Source of the DNA: Flavimobilis sp052324925
GTDB taxonomy: Bacteria > Actinomycetota > Actinomycetes > Actinomycetales > Cellulomonadaceae
Length of the DNA: 64,000 bases
NCBI GenBank assembly: GCA_052324925.1
Contig: JBQPRE010000002.1
Reading direction: 5' to 3' (one strand)
The notes beneath the pieces were generated by a model. It was not told the DNA's origin. It ran no database searches and saw only the letters and a program-made list of their open reading frames with translations. Position 1 is the stretch's first letter, and every line of letters begins with the position of its first letter. Made by a program: the position numbers and the translations under genes. Shown one piece after another: positions 1 to 10,600 of the stretch.

Positions 1-2120
1 CGCACGTCGTCGGCCTGCCCGAAGAGACGGTCACGTGCACGTCCGACGCGGTGGGCCTCTTCCCTGAGGCGTCGGCCGATCTTGTCCTCGCGCTCGACCT
101 TCCTGGCGACTTTCCCGCGGGCTCCCACCTCGTCGCCGTCCTCGTGACCTCGGCGAGCGGGGCCCCCGTCGCGCAGCACGACCTTGAGGTCGTCGTTCCC
201 GCGGCTGCGGGGCTCGCGCTGCGCGCCGCACCCTCGCGCATCCGCGCGCGACGCGAGGTGTTCTTCGACGTTGAGGTGCTCGCCACGGGCAACGTCCCGG
301 TCGACGTCGCCCTGCGGGCGCGCGATGCCGAGCGCACGCTGCGCTGCGAGCCTGTTCCCTCGACGCTCTCCGTCCCTGCGGGCGGCTCGCGCGCCACGCG
401 CGTGCGCGTGCGCGCACCGCTCGCGTGGACGGGGTCGGAGCAGGACCTCACCGTGCATCTTGAGGCGACCGCAGGAGACCTCACGGACGGGCTCGAGCTC
501 GTCCTGCGACGCAAGCCCGTTCTCTCGCGCGGCCTGCTCACGGTCCTCACGCTCGTGCTCATCATCGCGCTGTGGGCCGTCGTCCTGCTGCTCGGAATTC
601 GCGGTGCGCTCGGCGCCGATCCCGTGACGCGCACGGCGCCGACGTCCTACTTTGCCGCGACGCCCGCCGAGGGTGCCGCGCCCGGAACGGTGGGTCCTGC
701 GCCCGACGGAGCCCTTCCCAAGGAAGGGCAGGTGCCTGCGGGCGTCGGCGGGACGTTGACGGGTCGCGTCACCTCCGCGGCCTCGGGCGAGGGTGTCGGA
801 CGGCTGACGGTCGAGGCCGTGCGGCGCACGGACGACGGGCTCGTGACGATCGCCTCGTCGGCGACGCTCGAGGACGGGACCTTCACGATCGCCGGACTCT
901 TCCCGGGGGAGTACCTCGTCAAGGTCGGCGCGGACGGCTATGAGACGACGTGGTACGCGACGGGATCCAGCTCGTGGACCCCGGTGCGGGCCTCGAGCCG
1001 TGACGTGACGGGCACCGTCGACGTCGTCGTCGTGGGGGACCCGGCGACCCTGCACGGCCGCGTCGACACGGGCGCGATCACGGGCGACGACGACGTCGAG
1101 GTCACGGTCACGGTGCGCGCCACGTGGTCGCAGGACGAACCCGAGCGCTCCGCCGAGGTGGGCGCCGATGGCACATGGAGCGTCGCCGAGCTGCCCGCGC
1201 CCGGCACGTACGAGATCACGGCGTCCGCCGAGGGCTACCAGCCGGCCGTGACGCGCGAGAAGGTCGCGGGCGGGCAGTCGCGCTTCGTCCCCGATCTACG
1301 CCTTGGAACGACCCCCGGCCAGATCTCGGGGACGGTCACCGCGGGTGGCCGCCCGCTCGGCGGCGTCACTGTGACGACGTCCGTCGCCGGACGCGACCTC
1401 ACGGTCGGGACGCCGACCCTCGGCGAGGTCGGCCGCTACGTCCTGCCTGGCCTGCCGACGCCCGGAACCTACCTCCTCACGTTCTCGCGTGAGGGCTTCG
1501 GCTCGACCACCGCGGTTCTCACGCTCGCCGCGGGCGAAGTCCGCGAGGCCGACGTCGTCGAGCTCGTCGACGGGGCCGGAACCGTGACCGGCCGCGTCCT
1601 GGGCCCGGACGGAACCGGCGTCGGGGGTGCAACCGTCACGGTCTCGGGCGGTGCGCAACCTCTCACGGTCACGACTCTCACTGAGAAGGAGAAGGGGGAC
1701 TTCACCGTGAGCGGCCTTGCCGCATCCGGTGCGTACACCTTCACGGTGAGCGCCGACGGCCTCGCGACGACCTCGATCCCGGTCAACCTCGACGCTGAGG
1801 GCCGCGTCGTGACCGAGGACGGTGGCACCGCCGCGGCCACCGAGGCGCTCACGGTGCGGCTCGGGGCCGCGACGGGCGACGTCCGCGGAACTGTGAGGGA
1901 CGAGGCGACCGGCGCGGCCGTCGCCGGAGCGCGCGTCATCCTCACCGACGGCCTCACCGAGCGTGAAGCCGTGACGACGGACACCGGGGCGTACGTCTTC
2001 CCCGCTCTGGCTCCGGGCACCTACACGGTGACCGCGTCCGCCGACTCTGGCCGGTCCGCAACCGGCCTCGCCCGCGTCCGAGCGGGCTCGACGGCCCGCT
2101 GCAACCTGCGGACCGCGTGA
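1..2120 (+). CDS. CIS-locus membrane stalk protein 1, 5'-truncated
   Basis: The frame is open from base 3, and the first bases align with the middle of the N-terminal beta domain of the next two genes, so roughly 45 residues lie left of the window. What remains is an Ig-like N-terminal part, one membrane helix (nt about 525-615) preceded by basic RRKPVLSR, a Pro/Gly-rich linker, then about five repeats of the CarboxypepD_reg/Cna-B beta-sandwich type (GTLTGRV..., ...PGTYEITASAEGY). There is no signal peptide in the visible part. The charge pattern predicts N-inside/C-outside. It is the first of three tandem paralogues reading toward a CIS operon. Anchoring or docking of the CIS is inference; an adhesin or fibre role is an alternative. 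Confidence 0.8.
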   Translation, partial: HVVGLPEETVTCTSDAVGLFPEASADLVLALDLPGDFPAGSHLVAVLVTSASGAPVAQHDLEVVVPAAAGLALRAAPSRIRARREVFFDVEVLATGNVPVDVALRARDAERTLRCEPVPSTLSVPAGGSRATRVRVRAPLAWTGSEQDLTVHLEATAGDLTDGLELVLRRKPVLSRGLLTVLTLVLIIALWAVVLLLGIRGALGADPVTRTAPTSYFAATPAEGAAPGTVGPAPDGALPKEGQVPAGVGGTLTGRVTSAASGEGVGRLTVEAVRRTDDGLVTIASSATLEDGTFTIAGLFPGEYLVKVGADGYETTWYATGSSSWTPVRASSRDVTGTVDVVVVGDPATLHGRVDTGAITGDDDVEVTVTVRATWSQDEPERSAEVGADGTWSVAELPAPGTYEITASAEGYQPAVTREKVAGGQSRFVPDLRLGTTPGQISGTVTAGGRPLGGVTVTTSVAGRDLTVGTPTLGEVGRYVLPGLPTPGTYLLTFSREGFGSTTAVLTLAAGEVREADVVELVDGAGTVTGRVLGPDGTGVGGATVTVSGGAQPLTVTTLTEKEKGDFTVSGLAASGAYTFTVSADGLATTSIPVNLDAEGRVVTEDGGTAAATEALTVRLGAATGDVRGTVRDEATGAAVAGARVILTDGLTEREAVTTDTGAYVFPALAPGTYTVTASADSGRSATGLARVRAGSTARCNLRTA

Positions 2121-4630
2121 TGCGCGCCGAACTCACCCCTGCGGTCCTCGACGGCGTCCCGGGAAGCCCCGCGTACGTGAGCGTTGTCGTGACGAACACG
2201 TCCGAGGTCATCGCGGCCTACGACGTGCGCGTCCTGGGTGTGGACCCGCGCTGGGTCGAGGTCGACGGCGAGCCCCGGTTGTTCCCGGGCACGACGGGGA
2301 CGGTGCGGATCGCGCTCACGCTTCCCGTGGGCGTCGCGGCGGGGCCGCGACGCCTTGCGGTCCAGGTGCGGGCCACGACGACGGACGACGAGATCGAGAT
2401 CCTCGACCTCACCGTGCACGTCCCCGCCACGCCAGGCCTGCGCGTGCGCCTCGATCCGACAACCGTGACGGGCGGACGCCGGGGCATCCTCTCGGTCGAG
2501 GTCGCCAACGAGGGCAACACGCGGCTCATGGGGCGCCTGCACGGCGTCGACCCCGAAGCTGCGACGCGGTTCGTCGCGGACCCGGCGACCTTCGACCTCG
2601 CCCCCGGCGAGCACCTCGCCGGGCGGGTCGAGCTGCGCGCACGACGCGCGTGGTTTGGCTCGCCGGTCGTGCGGCAGATCGAGGTCCACGCCTCCGACGA
2701 CCTGGCCGCGAACGCGCCCGACCCTGGGTCGCGGCCGCTTGCGCTCGGCGCCTTCGTGCAGCGACCGCGCTTCTCGCGCGGGCTGTTGTCGATGCTTGGC
2801 CTCCTCGCGGCCGTGTCGGTCTTCGCGGTCGTCATCTCGGTCGGGCTCGGCTCGGTTCTGGCGCGGTCCGAGGCTGACCGGAATCTCGCGATCACGGTTG
2901 CTCAGGCCCGCGACCGTGATGTGACGATCGCCGGCACAGGAACGCTCGCCGGCCGGGTCATGCAACCGGACGGAGCGCCGCTCACTGGTGTGTCCGTCGA
3001 CGTGACCGCGGCCGACGATGCCACGGCGGTTGTCGCCTCGACCGCGTCGGACGATGCGGGGGCGTTCCGCGTCGGGGGTCTCGCGTCGGGGGAGTACAAG
3101 CTGCGCTTGCGCGGCGCGGGCTTCGCTGAGGTCTGGTACCCGGCTGCGCTGTCCGACGCGGACGCCGAACCGATCGAGCTGAGCGGGGGGCGCACGGTCG
3201 ATGGCCTCACGGTCATGCTCGGTGGCACGCCCGCGACGATCGCGGGAACGGTGTCGGGCCCCGACGTCGCGGGGGCGCGCGTCGAGCTGCAGGTTCCGCT
3301 CGACGTCTTGGCCGCCGACGGCGCGGCACCGTCCGCGACCCCGGGTGAGGGTGACGGCGCAGTTCTGCGCACCTCGGTTGCGGGGTCCGACGGCGCCTTC
3401 CTGCTCACCTCCGTCCCCTCGCCCGGCGTCTACGACCTCGTCGTGTCGAAGGAGGGGTTCTCCGCCCAGGTCCACCGTCTCGACGTGGGCGCCGGCGAGG
3501 ATCGTCAGGGAGTCGAGATCGACCTGCGCACGGGGGATGGTGCGATTACCGGGATCGTCTCGAGCGCGGCGGGCCCCGTGGCGGGGGCGACCGTCGTCGC
3601 GACGTGGGGCACCACTGTCGTGCGCACGCTCACGCAGACCGAGGGTGAGGACGCGGGGACCTTCACGCTGCGCGACCTGCCGACGCCGGCGACGTTCACC
3701 GTCCAGGTGTCCCACCCGGGCCTCGCCTCCGAGACGCTTGCGCTCGATCTCGCGCGTGGTCAGCAGCTCGACGGCGTCGCCGTCTCGCTCGGCGTCGCGT
3801 CGGGAAGCGTCGCCGGTCTCGTGACCGTCCCCCAGGGGACGAGCCCGGGCGGCGTGCTCGTCACCGTGACCGACGGCGCCGTGACTCGTCAGACTGTGAC
3901 GACGACGAAGCCCGCGGGGGCGTGGCGCGTCGCCGGACTTCCTGTGCCCTCGACCTACACCGTGACGCTCTCGCGCGCCGACCTGGGGACGCAAGTGGTG
4001 TCCGTGAGCCTTGATGCGACGGGGGCGATGCGTGCCGGTGGCGCGGCGACCTCAAGCGTGCGGACGCCCATGAGGGCCGCGCGTGGAGCTCTCGTCGGCA
4101 CGGTGTCGCAGAAGGACCTTGACGGCAACGCGACGCGTGTCGGCGGGGTTGCTGTGACCCTCACCTCGGGTGCGACGACCTTGCGGGTGCGCACTGCGAC
4201 GACCGAGGCCGACCGTGGTGAGTACGTCGTGGAGAACCTGGAGCCGGGCACGTGGTCCGTGACGTTTGAGCGCCGGGGAACCCGTCCCGTGTCGACGACC
4301 GTCACCGTGACGGCGGGCACGACGACGCCGTTCGACCCCGTGCTCGTTGCCCCGGCCTCCCTCGCGGGAACCGTGACCTCGGGTGGTGCGGAGCTCGTGG
4401 GGGTCACCGCGCGCCTGTGGACCGCGGCCGCGTACGGGACGGGCCAGTCGCCCGTGGCCACGACGACGACGAACGGCGAGGGCGCCTTCAGGTTCGAGGA
4501 CGTCGACGCTCCCGCGACGTACATCGTCGAGATCGTCTCGAGCCAGGGGTCAGTCCTGGCAGCGTCGGCGGTCGTCACCGTCACCCAGTCGCAGGCCGCG
4601 CACCTTGCTGTCACCGTGGAGGCACCGTGA
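2117..4630 (+). CDS. CIS-locus membrane stalk protein 2
   Basis: This 837-residue paralogue follows gene 1 with a GTGA overlap; an ATG at 2120 (overlapping the stop by one base) is equally possible. The N-terminal ~215 residues are beta-rich with no signal peptide. A membrane helix (about residues 219-245) follows basic RPRFSRG. After it come about six CarboxypepD_reg-like repeats, each starting with G-x-[VLI]-x-G-x-V and ending in PGTY/PSTY-like turns. There is no LPXTG sorting signal. Topology by the positive-inside rule is cytosolic N-terminal domain and extracytoplasmic repeat stalk. Translational coupling to both neighbours implies a stoichiometric set. The function is unrecognised beyond its CIS association. 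Confidence 0.82.
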   Translation: MMRAELTPAVLDGVPGSPAYVSVVVTNTSEVIAAYDVRVLGVDPRWVEVDGEPRLFPGTTGTVRIALTLPVGVAAGPRRLAVQVRATTTDDEIEILDLTVHVPATPGLRVRLDPTTVTGGRRGILSVEVANEGNTRLMGRLHGVDPEAATRFVADPATFDLAPGEHLAGRVELRARRAWFGSPVVRQIEVHASDDLAANAPDPGSRPLALGAFVQRPRFSRGLLSMLGLLAAVSVFAVVISVGLGSVLARSEADRNLAITVAQARDRDVTIAGTGTLAGRVMQPDGAPLTGVSVDVTAADDATAVVASTASDDAGAFRVGGLASGEYKLRLRGAGFAEVWYPAALSDADAEPIELSGGRTVDGLTVMLGGTPATIAGTVSGPDVAGARVELQVPLDVLAADGAAPSATPGEGDGAVLRTSVAGSDGAFLLTSVPSPGVYDLVVSKEGFSAQVHRLDVGAGEDRQGVEIDLRTGDGAITGIVSSAAGPVAGATVVATWGTTVVRTLTQTEGEDAGTFTLRDLPTPATFTVQVSHPGLASETLALDLARGQQLDGVAVSLGVASGSVAGLVTVPQGTSPGGVLVTVTDGAVTRQTVTTTKPAGAWRVAGLPVPSTYTVTLSRADLGTQVVSVSLDATGAMRAGGAATSSVRTPMRAARGALVGTVSQKDLDGNATRVGGVAVTLTSGATTLRVRTATTEADRGEYVVENLEPGTWSVTFERRGTRPVSTTVTVTAGTTTPFDPVLVAPASLAGTVTSGGAELVGVTARLWTAAAYGTGQSPVATTTTNGEGAFRFEDVDAPATYIVEIVSSQGSVLAASAVVTVTQSQAAHLAVTVEAP

Positions 4631-7600
4631 GCACCGTCGTCCCTGGCACGTCCTGCACGATTCTCGTCGCAGACGACGCGCACGCCCCCGCGGGGCGCAC
4701 CGCGACGCTCGTCGTCCACGTGCGCTCGATCGCGTCCGTGCCGCTCGACGTCGTCGTGCACGTGCGCGGCCTCGACGACGGCTGGGCGCCGACCCCGGGC
4801 GTGCTGTCGGCGCTCGCGCCCGACGAGACGGGAACCGTCGCGCTCCCCGTCACCGCTCCCGCGGGTGCCATGGCAGGGGAGTACGCGTGCGCGGTCATCG
4901 TCGACACCGTCCCGACGGGGCTGCGAGTCGAGCCGCAGTCGACGATTGCGCCTGCGCAGGTGCGGGTCGACGCACCGAGTCACGTCGTCCTCGCGGTCGA
5001 ACCCGCCGAGGCACGGGCTCGGATCTCGCGGCGCGTGAGCGTCGTCGTCTCGAACACGGGCGAGGACCCGGTCGAGCTTGACCTGGTCTCTCGCGCTGAC
5101 CGCGGCCTGCGCATCGAGGTCCCCGGGAAGGTCCGTGTGCCCGCGCGGGCGACGACGCGGGTCTCGGCACGTGCTCGCATCGTGCGGCCGTCGTGGGTGG
5201 GGCACCGCGACCGGCGCGGCTATGAGCTGGCTGCGCACGGGCAGCAGGCCCCCGCAACGTTCCGCGGCGGGGTCACCGCGATGCCGTTCGTCACGGCCGC
5301 GATGATGCGGGCGCTTGCGCTCGTGCTCGTCGTTGCGCTGTGGGCGGGAGGGTTGTTCGTCGCGATTCCGCGGATCCGTGAGGCGGTCGGCGAGCAGTCG
5401 GCGCCGACTCCGACCGAGACGATCGCGGGTCCCGGGACGACGGCGCCGGGCGGCGCGACCCCCGGCGCGGAGCCGGGCGAGGGTGAGGAGCCCGACGCGG
5501 CTCCCGACGATCTTGCGGGAACCGTGCGCGCGGCGGGTCTCGTCACGTCGGACGAGCCCGGCGGCGTCACCGTGCGGCTCTCGCCCTACCGCGGCGCGCA
5601 GCTTCCGGGAGTCGGTGGGGCAGAGAGCGCGAGCGGCGCCGCGAGCGCCGGCGGAGCGTCGGGCGGCCGTGGTGCCACGACCGGCCGTGCGAGCGCGGCG
5701 GGAGCGTCGGGCGGGGCGTCCGGCGGCCGTGCGCGCGCCGTCCTCGTCCATGCGGCTGCGGCGCCGGTCGAGCCGGTGCGCGCCGAGCGGGCGGCGCTCA
5801 CCCGCACGCCCGCGGGGGCGCTCGTCCCTGAGACGTCGACGCTCGCACGCGAGCGCACGACGCGAACCCTTGAGGACGGCACGTGGGCCGTCGCGGGCCT
5901 CACCCCGACCGCGACCTACCTCGTCGAGCTGTCCAAGCCTGGCTACCAGACGGTGCGGCGCGTCGTCACCGGTGCGGAGGCCGCGGCCGGCTTGGATGCC
6001 GAGCTGCATGCGGGGGCGGGCCGCCTCTCGGGAGTCGTGAGGGGCCCCGGCGGCCACGTCGGCGGCGCAACCGTGACGATCACGGACGGCACGGCCACCA
6101 TCACGACGTCGACCCGGACGCGGGGGGACGTCGGCACGTGGGAGGTCGACGGTCTCTCGACGCCGTCGACGTACCTCGTCACGGTGACCGCCGACGGACT
6201 CGGAACGGCGTCGCGCCTCGTGACGCTCGACGCCTCGGATGCCGAGCGTGTGACGATGCGGCTGCGCCACGGCGAGTCTTCGCTCTCAGGAACTGTGCGC
6301 GGCCCCGACGGCCTCGGGGTTGTCGGCCCGGTCGGCGGAGCGAGGATCGTCGTCCGCGGCGAGGGCGTCGAACGGGCAGTGACGACCGCAACCGCGGGTC
6401 GCACGGGAACGTACGTGCTCGACGGGCTGCCGGTTCCGGGCACGTACACCCTCGAGGTGTCTGCCCCCGGGTTCACGCCCGTGACGAAGCCCGTCAGGCT
6501 GCGTACGGGCCGCACCGCGCAGAGCGACGTGCGTCTGCCCGCCGCGGGGGCCGCGATCGGCGGCACGGTCCGCACCGCCGACGGTGAGGGGCTGGGAGGC
6601 GTCGGCGTGACGATGACGGGCTCCGAGCAGACGTACAAGACGATGTCGACGACTGAGGGCTCGGGGTCGTTCCGCGTCGGCGGCATGGTTCCGGGGACGT
6701 ACGTCGTCACGGCTGAGGCGTTCGGGAGGACGACCGCACGGGCCGAGGTCGTCGTCGGTCCGGGCGACACAAAGTTCGCCCACCTCGTCCTGGGCGCGAG
6801 CGCAGACGGTGGGGTGACGACCGATGCCCGCATCCGCGGCCGTGCGGTCGACGCCCGCTCGAACGGGCAGATCGAATGCGCGGACTCCGTCACGGAGGAG
6901 TGCCTCGTCACCGCGACGCTCACGGCGACGAACGGTGAGGGGGTCGCGCGCACGGTACGCGTGACGACGACCCCGGACCTGGAGTACACGATCCCCGCGG
7001 CCGACGAGCCCGGTCTGCTGCCCGGCCTCTACACCGTCGAGCTGACAGTCCCCGGCTACGAGCCGGGAACGGTCCGGGTCGAGGTGCCCATGGGGCGCAC
7101 GGTGACGGCGACGAACGTCGCGCTCTTCCCGTCGCCTTCGATCATGGGAACCGTGCAGGCCCGGGTCGGTTCGGTGCCCTCCGGGACGTGCGTCGTCGTG
7201 TCGCCGACGGGCACACCCCTGCCCGACTCGGCCCGGTGCACCGTCGCGGCGGCGAACGACGGAAGCCCGACGTGCACGATCGACGCCCCGCACCGGTGCG
7301 CGGGCACCGGAACGAACGGGGCCTACCAGGTCGAGCGACTGCGGGCAGGTGGCTACACCGTCACCGTCCTGCCGGGGGACGCCGACTACCTCTACCCGGT
7401 CGCGGCGACGGAGATCACGCTCGTCGCGGGACAGGTTGCGCGCTTTGACGCGACCCTCGAGCGGCTCGGCCGCATCGCGGTGACAGCCCTCGTCGACACG
7501 GGCGGCTCGGGGCTCGACCCGCTGCCGAACGCGCTCGTCACCCCCATCGCGGCCAACGGGACGCGCGGGTCGACGGTTGTGGCGAGCGCCAACGGGGCGG

Positions 7601-10600
7601 CTCTTCTCACGCACCTGACCGCGGGGACCTATCGCATCGAGGTCGTAGCCCCGGACTCGGGAACGACGACCGTGGCGACCGGGGTCGAGGTCGCGCTCAA
7701 CCAGGAGGTCGCGCGGCCCGTCGTCGTCGCCTCGTCGGTCACGAGGTTCTCGGGACGCGTCGTGAGCTTCCTCGACGGAACGCTCCCGACGGGGCTCGGC
7801 GGCCGCAAGGTCACCGTCACGGGCGTCGTCGGCTACGACGGCATCACCGCGGTGCGCGGCAGCGCCTCGGGAACGACCCGCACGGACGGCACCTTTGACG
7901 TCGGCACCGATCCGGACGGCTCGGCCCTCGAGCGTCTCGTGCTCGTCTCCAACACCTTCGACGTCGTCGTCGACGGCGACGCGGCCTACGACGGCACGCG
8001 ACGGTCAGCGATGCGCGTCGACACCAATGGAACCGTGACGCTCACGGTGGATCCGGTTGCGCGGGCCTTTGACGGCGTCGTCGCGTTCGCGGGCGTCACC
8101 GGGGCGACGAGCGCAGATCTGCTCACGCTCGCGCAGAAAGTCACCTACTCGGTGACGAACTTCCCCGCCGGCACCTCCGTGCACGCACCGCAGGTGCGGG
8201 ACGGCGCGCACGCCGACGTGGCGGCGGGCACGGTTCCGCTCGTCTGGGGTGACACCGAGCTCGGCGCGCCCGCTCCCGGAACGGGCGGCGCGGTGCGCCC
8301 GGGCCGCTACATCGTCGAGGCGAGCCTCCCGGGCTTCACCTCAGCGCGCGTTCCGTACACGGTCCCGGTCGTGGGTTCCGGAGCGGTCCCGAACCTTGTC
8401 GTCGACCTGTCCAAGCACGGCGTGCTCGCGGTGCGCGTCGTCGAGTCGGCCGGGGGCGCCCTCGTCTCAGGGGCCACCGTCACGCTCACGCTCGGGGGAG
8501 TGACGACGACGCGCACGGCCGAGGGGACCGCGCCTGTCTCCTTCGGGGCCGTGGCCCCGGGGGTCTACGAGGTTGACGTCCGTGCGGCAGGGTTCCGCTT
8601 CGTCTCGGGAGCCGAGGTCACGGTTGTGGCGGGGGCGACGGTCGCGAGCGCGGTGCCCGTCCCACTCGTCCGGTCCGGCATGATCACGGGCACCGTGACG
8701 CTCGACCACGACGGGGCGACGCACGCTGCGGAGGGCATCGAGGTCGTCGCGACGTCCGGCGCGTCGAGCTTCCGCACCCGCACGGGCCCGGGTGGGACCT
8801 ACGAGATCACGGGCACGGCGGAGACCGAGGGGCTCACCGACGGGACCTGGACGGTGCGGACGGCCCTGGCCGGGTACGTGAGCGCGACGCAGAGCGTCCC
8901 GGTTCCAGCGACGCCCGGCGCGGTCGTCGTGGACATCGACCTCGTCCTCGAGCTTGCGACGGTCGACATCACGATCCAGCTCGTCGACGTCGACAACCTC
9001 GCGATCAACCTCGGCACGGTCAAGGTGGCGCCGGTGAGCTCGGCGATCCCGCGGCCGACGTGCGTCGAGCCCGCCGGGGGCACAGCCGACTGCGACAACG
9101 GCTTGCGCGTGTTCAGGGGCGTTCACCCGCTGCCCATGAACCTTTTGGTGACGACGGACGGCGGGACGGTTCTCACGGTCGAGATCAGGCCCGTCATCGG
9201 CGGCTCGAATGCGACGATCCTCGTCCCGGTGACGGGACGCAAGAACACGGTCCGCATCAACGTGCAGGGCCAGGCGGGCGGCGCGACGCCGGTCGCGGTC
9301 CCCGACGCGTTGGTGACGTTGCGCGCAGGGGCGACGACGGCCGCGACCCAGGACGGTGAGAACGACGGCGCGGGTGTCTACGTGCTCGAGGGCATCGCGG
9401 CCGGGACGTACACGGTCGAGGTCGCCGCGAGCGGGTACGGCTCGGCGACGCGCACGGTCTCGGTGACGGGAGGCCAGACCGTCTCGGTCGACGTCGTTCT
9501 GTCGACGACGCCTCGCCAGGTGACGCTCGAGCTCACGTCGGTCAACGGGGGCGACCTCACGGGAGCGGTCGTCGAGATGCGGCCGAGCGGCGGTGGTGCG
9601 AGCGAGACGCGGCTCCCGCTCGGCGCCCAGCCCGTGACGCGGCTCGGCTCGGACGTCTTCGGCACGACGTTCGCGCAGGTTCCTCCGGGGGCGTGGACGA
9701 TGGTCGTCGCGGGTCCGACGGGACACGTGTGGGAGATCGAGCAGCCGGTTCCCGCGACGGGCGGAGACACGGTCGAGATCGACGTCGTGGAGGTCCGTGC
9801 GCGCGCGATCGTCGACGCGGACGCGGCGTTCGCCGCCGAGGGCGGCACGACGGTCGAGGTGAGGATCGTGCCCACGACCCCGGGGGCCGAGCCGGGCGGG
9901 TTCGCCGGGACGACGCTCACGGTGGTGCCGGGAGCCGGGCACGAAGAGGTGTGGCTGCTCGCTGACGCAGGCGGCTACACGATGACGGCGTCGATCCCCG
10001 ACTCGCTCCCGTGGGTCGTGGACGGCGGTGTGGCGTCGGGGACCACCAACCTCGTCCTGCACGGACGGCTGAGGCCCGAGCAGCAGAACGTCACGTTCGC
10101 TGCGACGAGTGGCACGGTGTCCCTTGCCGCGCCGACGACAACGCTCACCGTCACGGTTGCGGCGCCGAAGAACAGTCCGAGCCCCCGTGGCACCGTCGTC
10201 GTCACCCTCGTCCGCGGTGCGACGCGCGTCGCGCTCCCCGGCGTGACGCTCACCTCGAACGATGGAACGGTGGACGTCACGGTGAACCGCACCGCGTCCG
10301 GGCTCGTCCCGGGGACGTGGCAGGTCGAGGTCGCGTACACGTCGGCCGAGGTGGATCGTTGGGCGAGCCGGACGGCCACCGTGGCCGGGGCGAGCGTCAC
10401 GGCGACGACCGTCGCCGGGACGCTCGCGGTGACGGCGCCCGGCGGCGCCTGGGAGCGCGGGGCGACGTTCAGCGTGTCCTCGACCCGCGGGGCTGCGATC
10501 ACGCTGACGAACGCGACGTGCGTCGTGGGCGCGTCCGCCGCCGCCGCGAGTGTCACGCTTGCGGCCGGCGGAGCGGCGACGTGCACGGTCGCAGCGACGC

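Noticed and set aside
2021..3994. Long minus-strand open frame (657 codons) across stalk genes
   Set aside because: Arg/Asp-rich antisense shadow of high-GC coding DNA; the plus-strand frame has real domains and coupled starts.
4417..4626. Upstream extension of stalk 3 (70 codons)
   Set aside because: It would read through the end of stalk 2 in another frame; the GTG at 4627 with GTGA overlap matches the sister gene.
3955..6270. 771-codon minus-strand open frame
   Set aside because: Same kind of shadow; it spans two plus-strand genes and has no recognisable domain.
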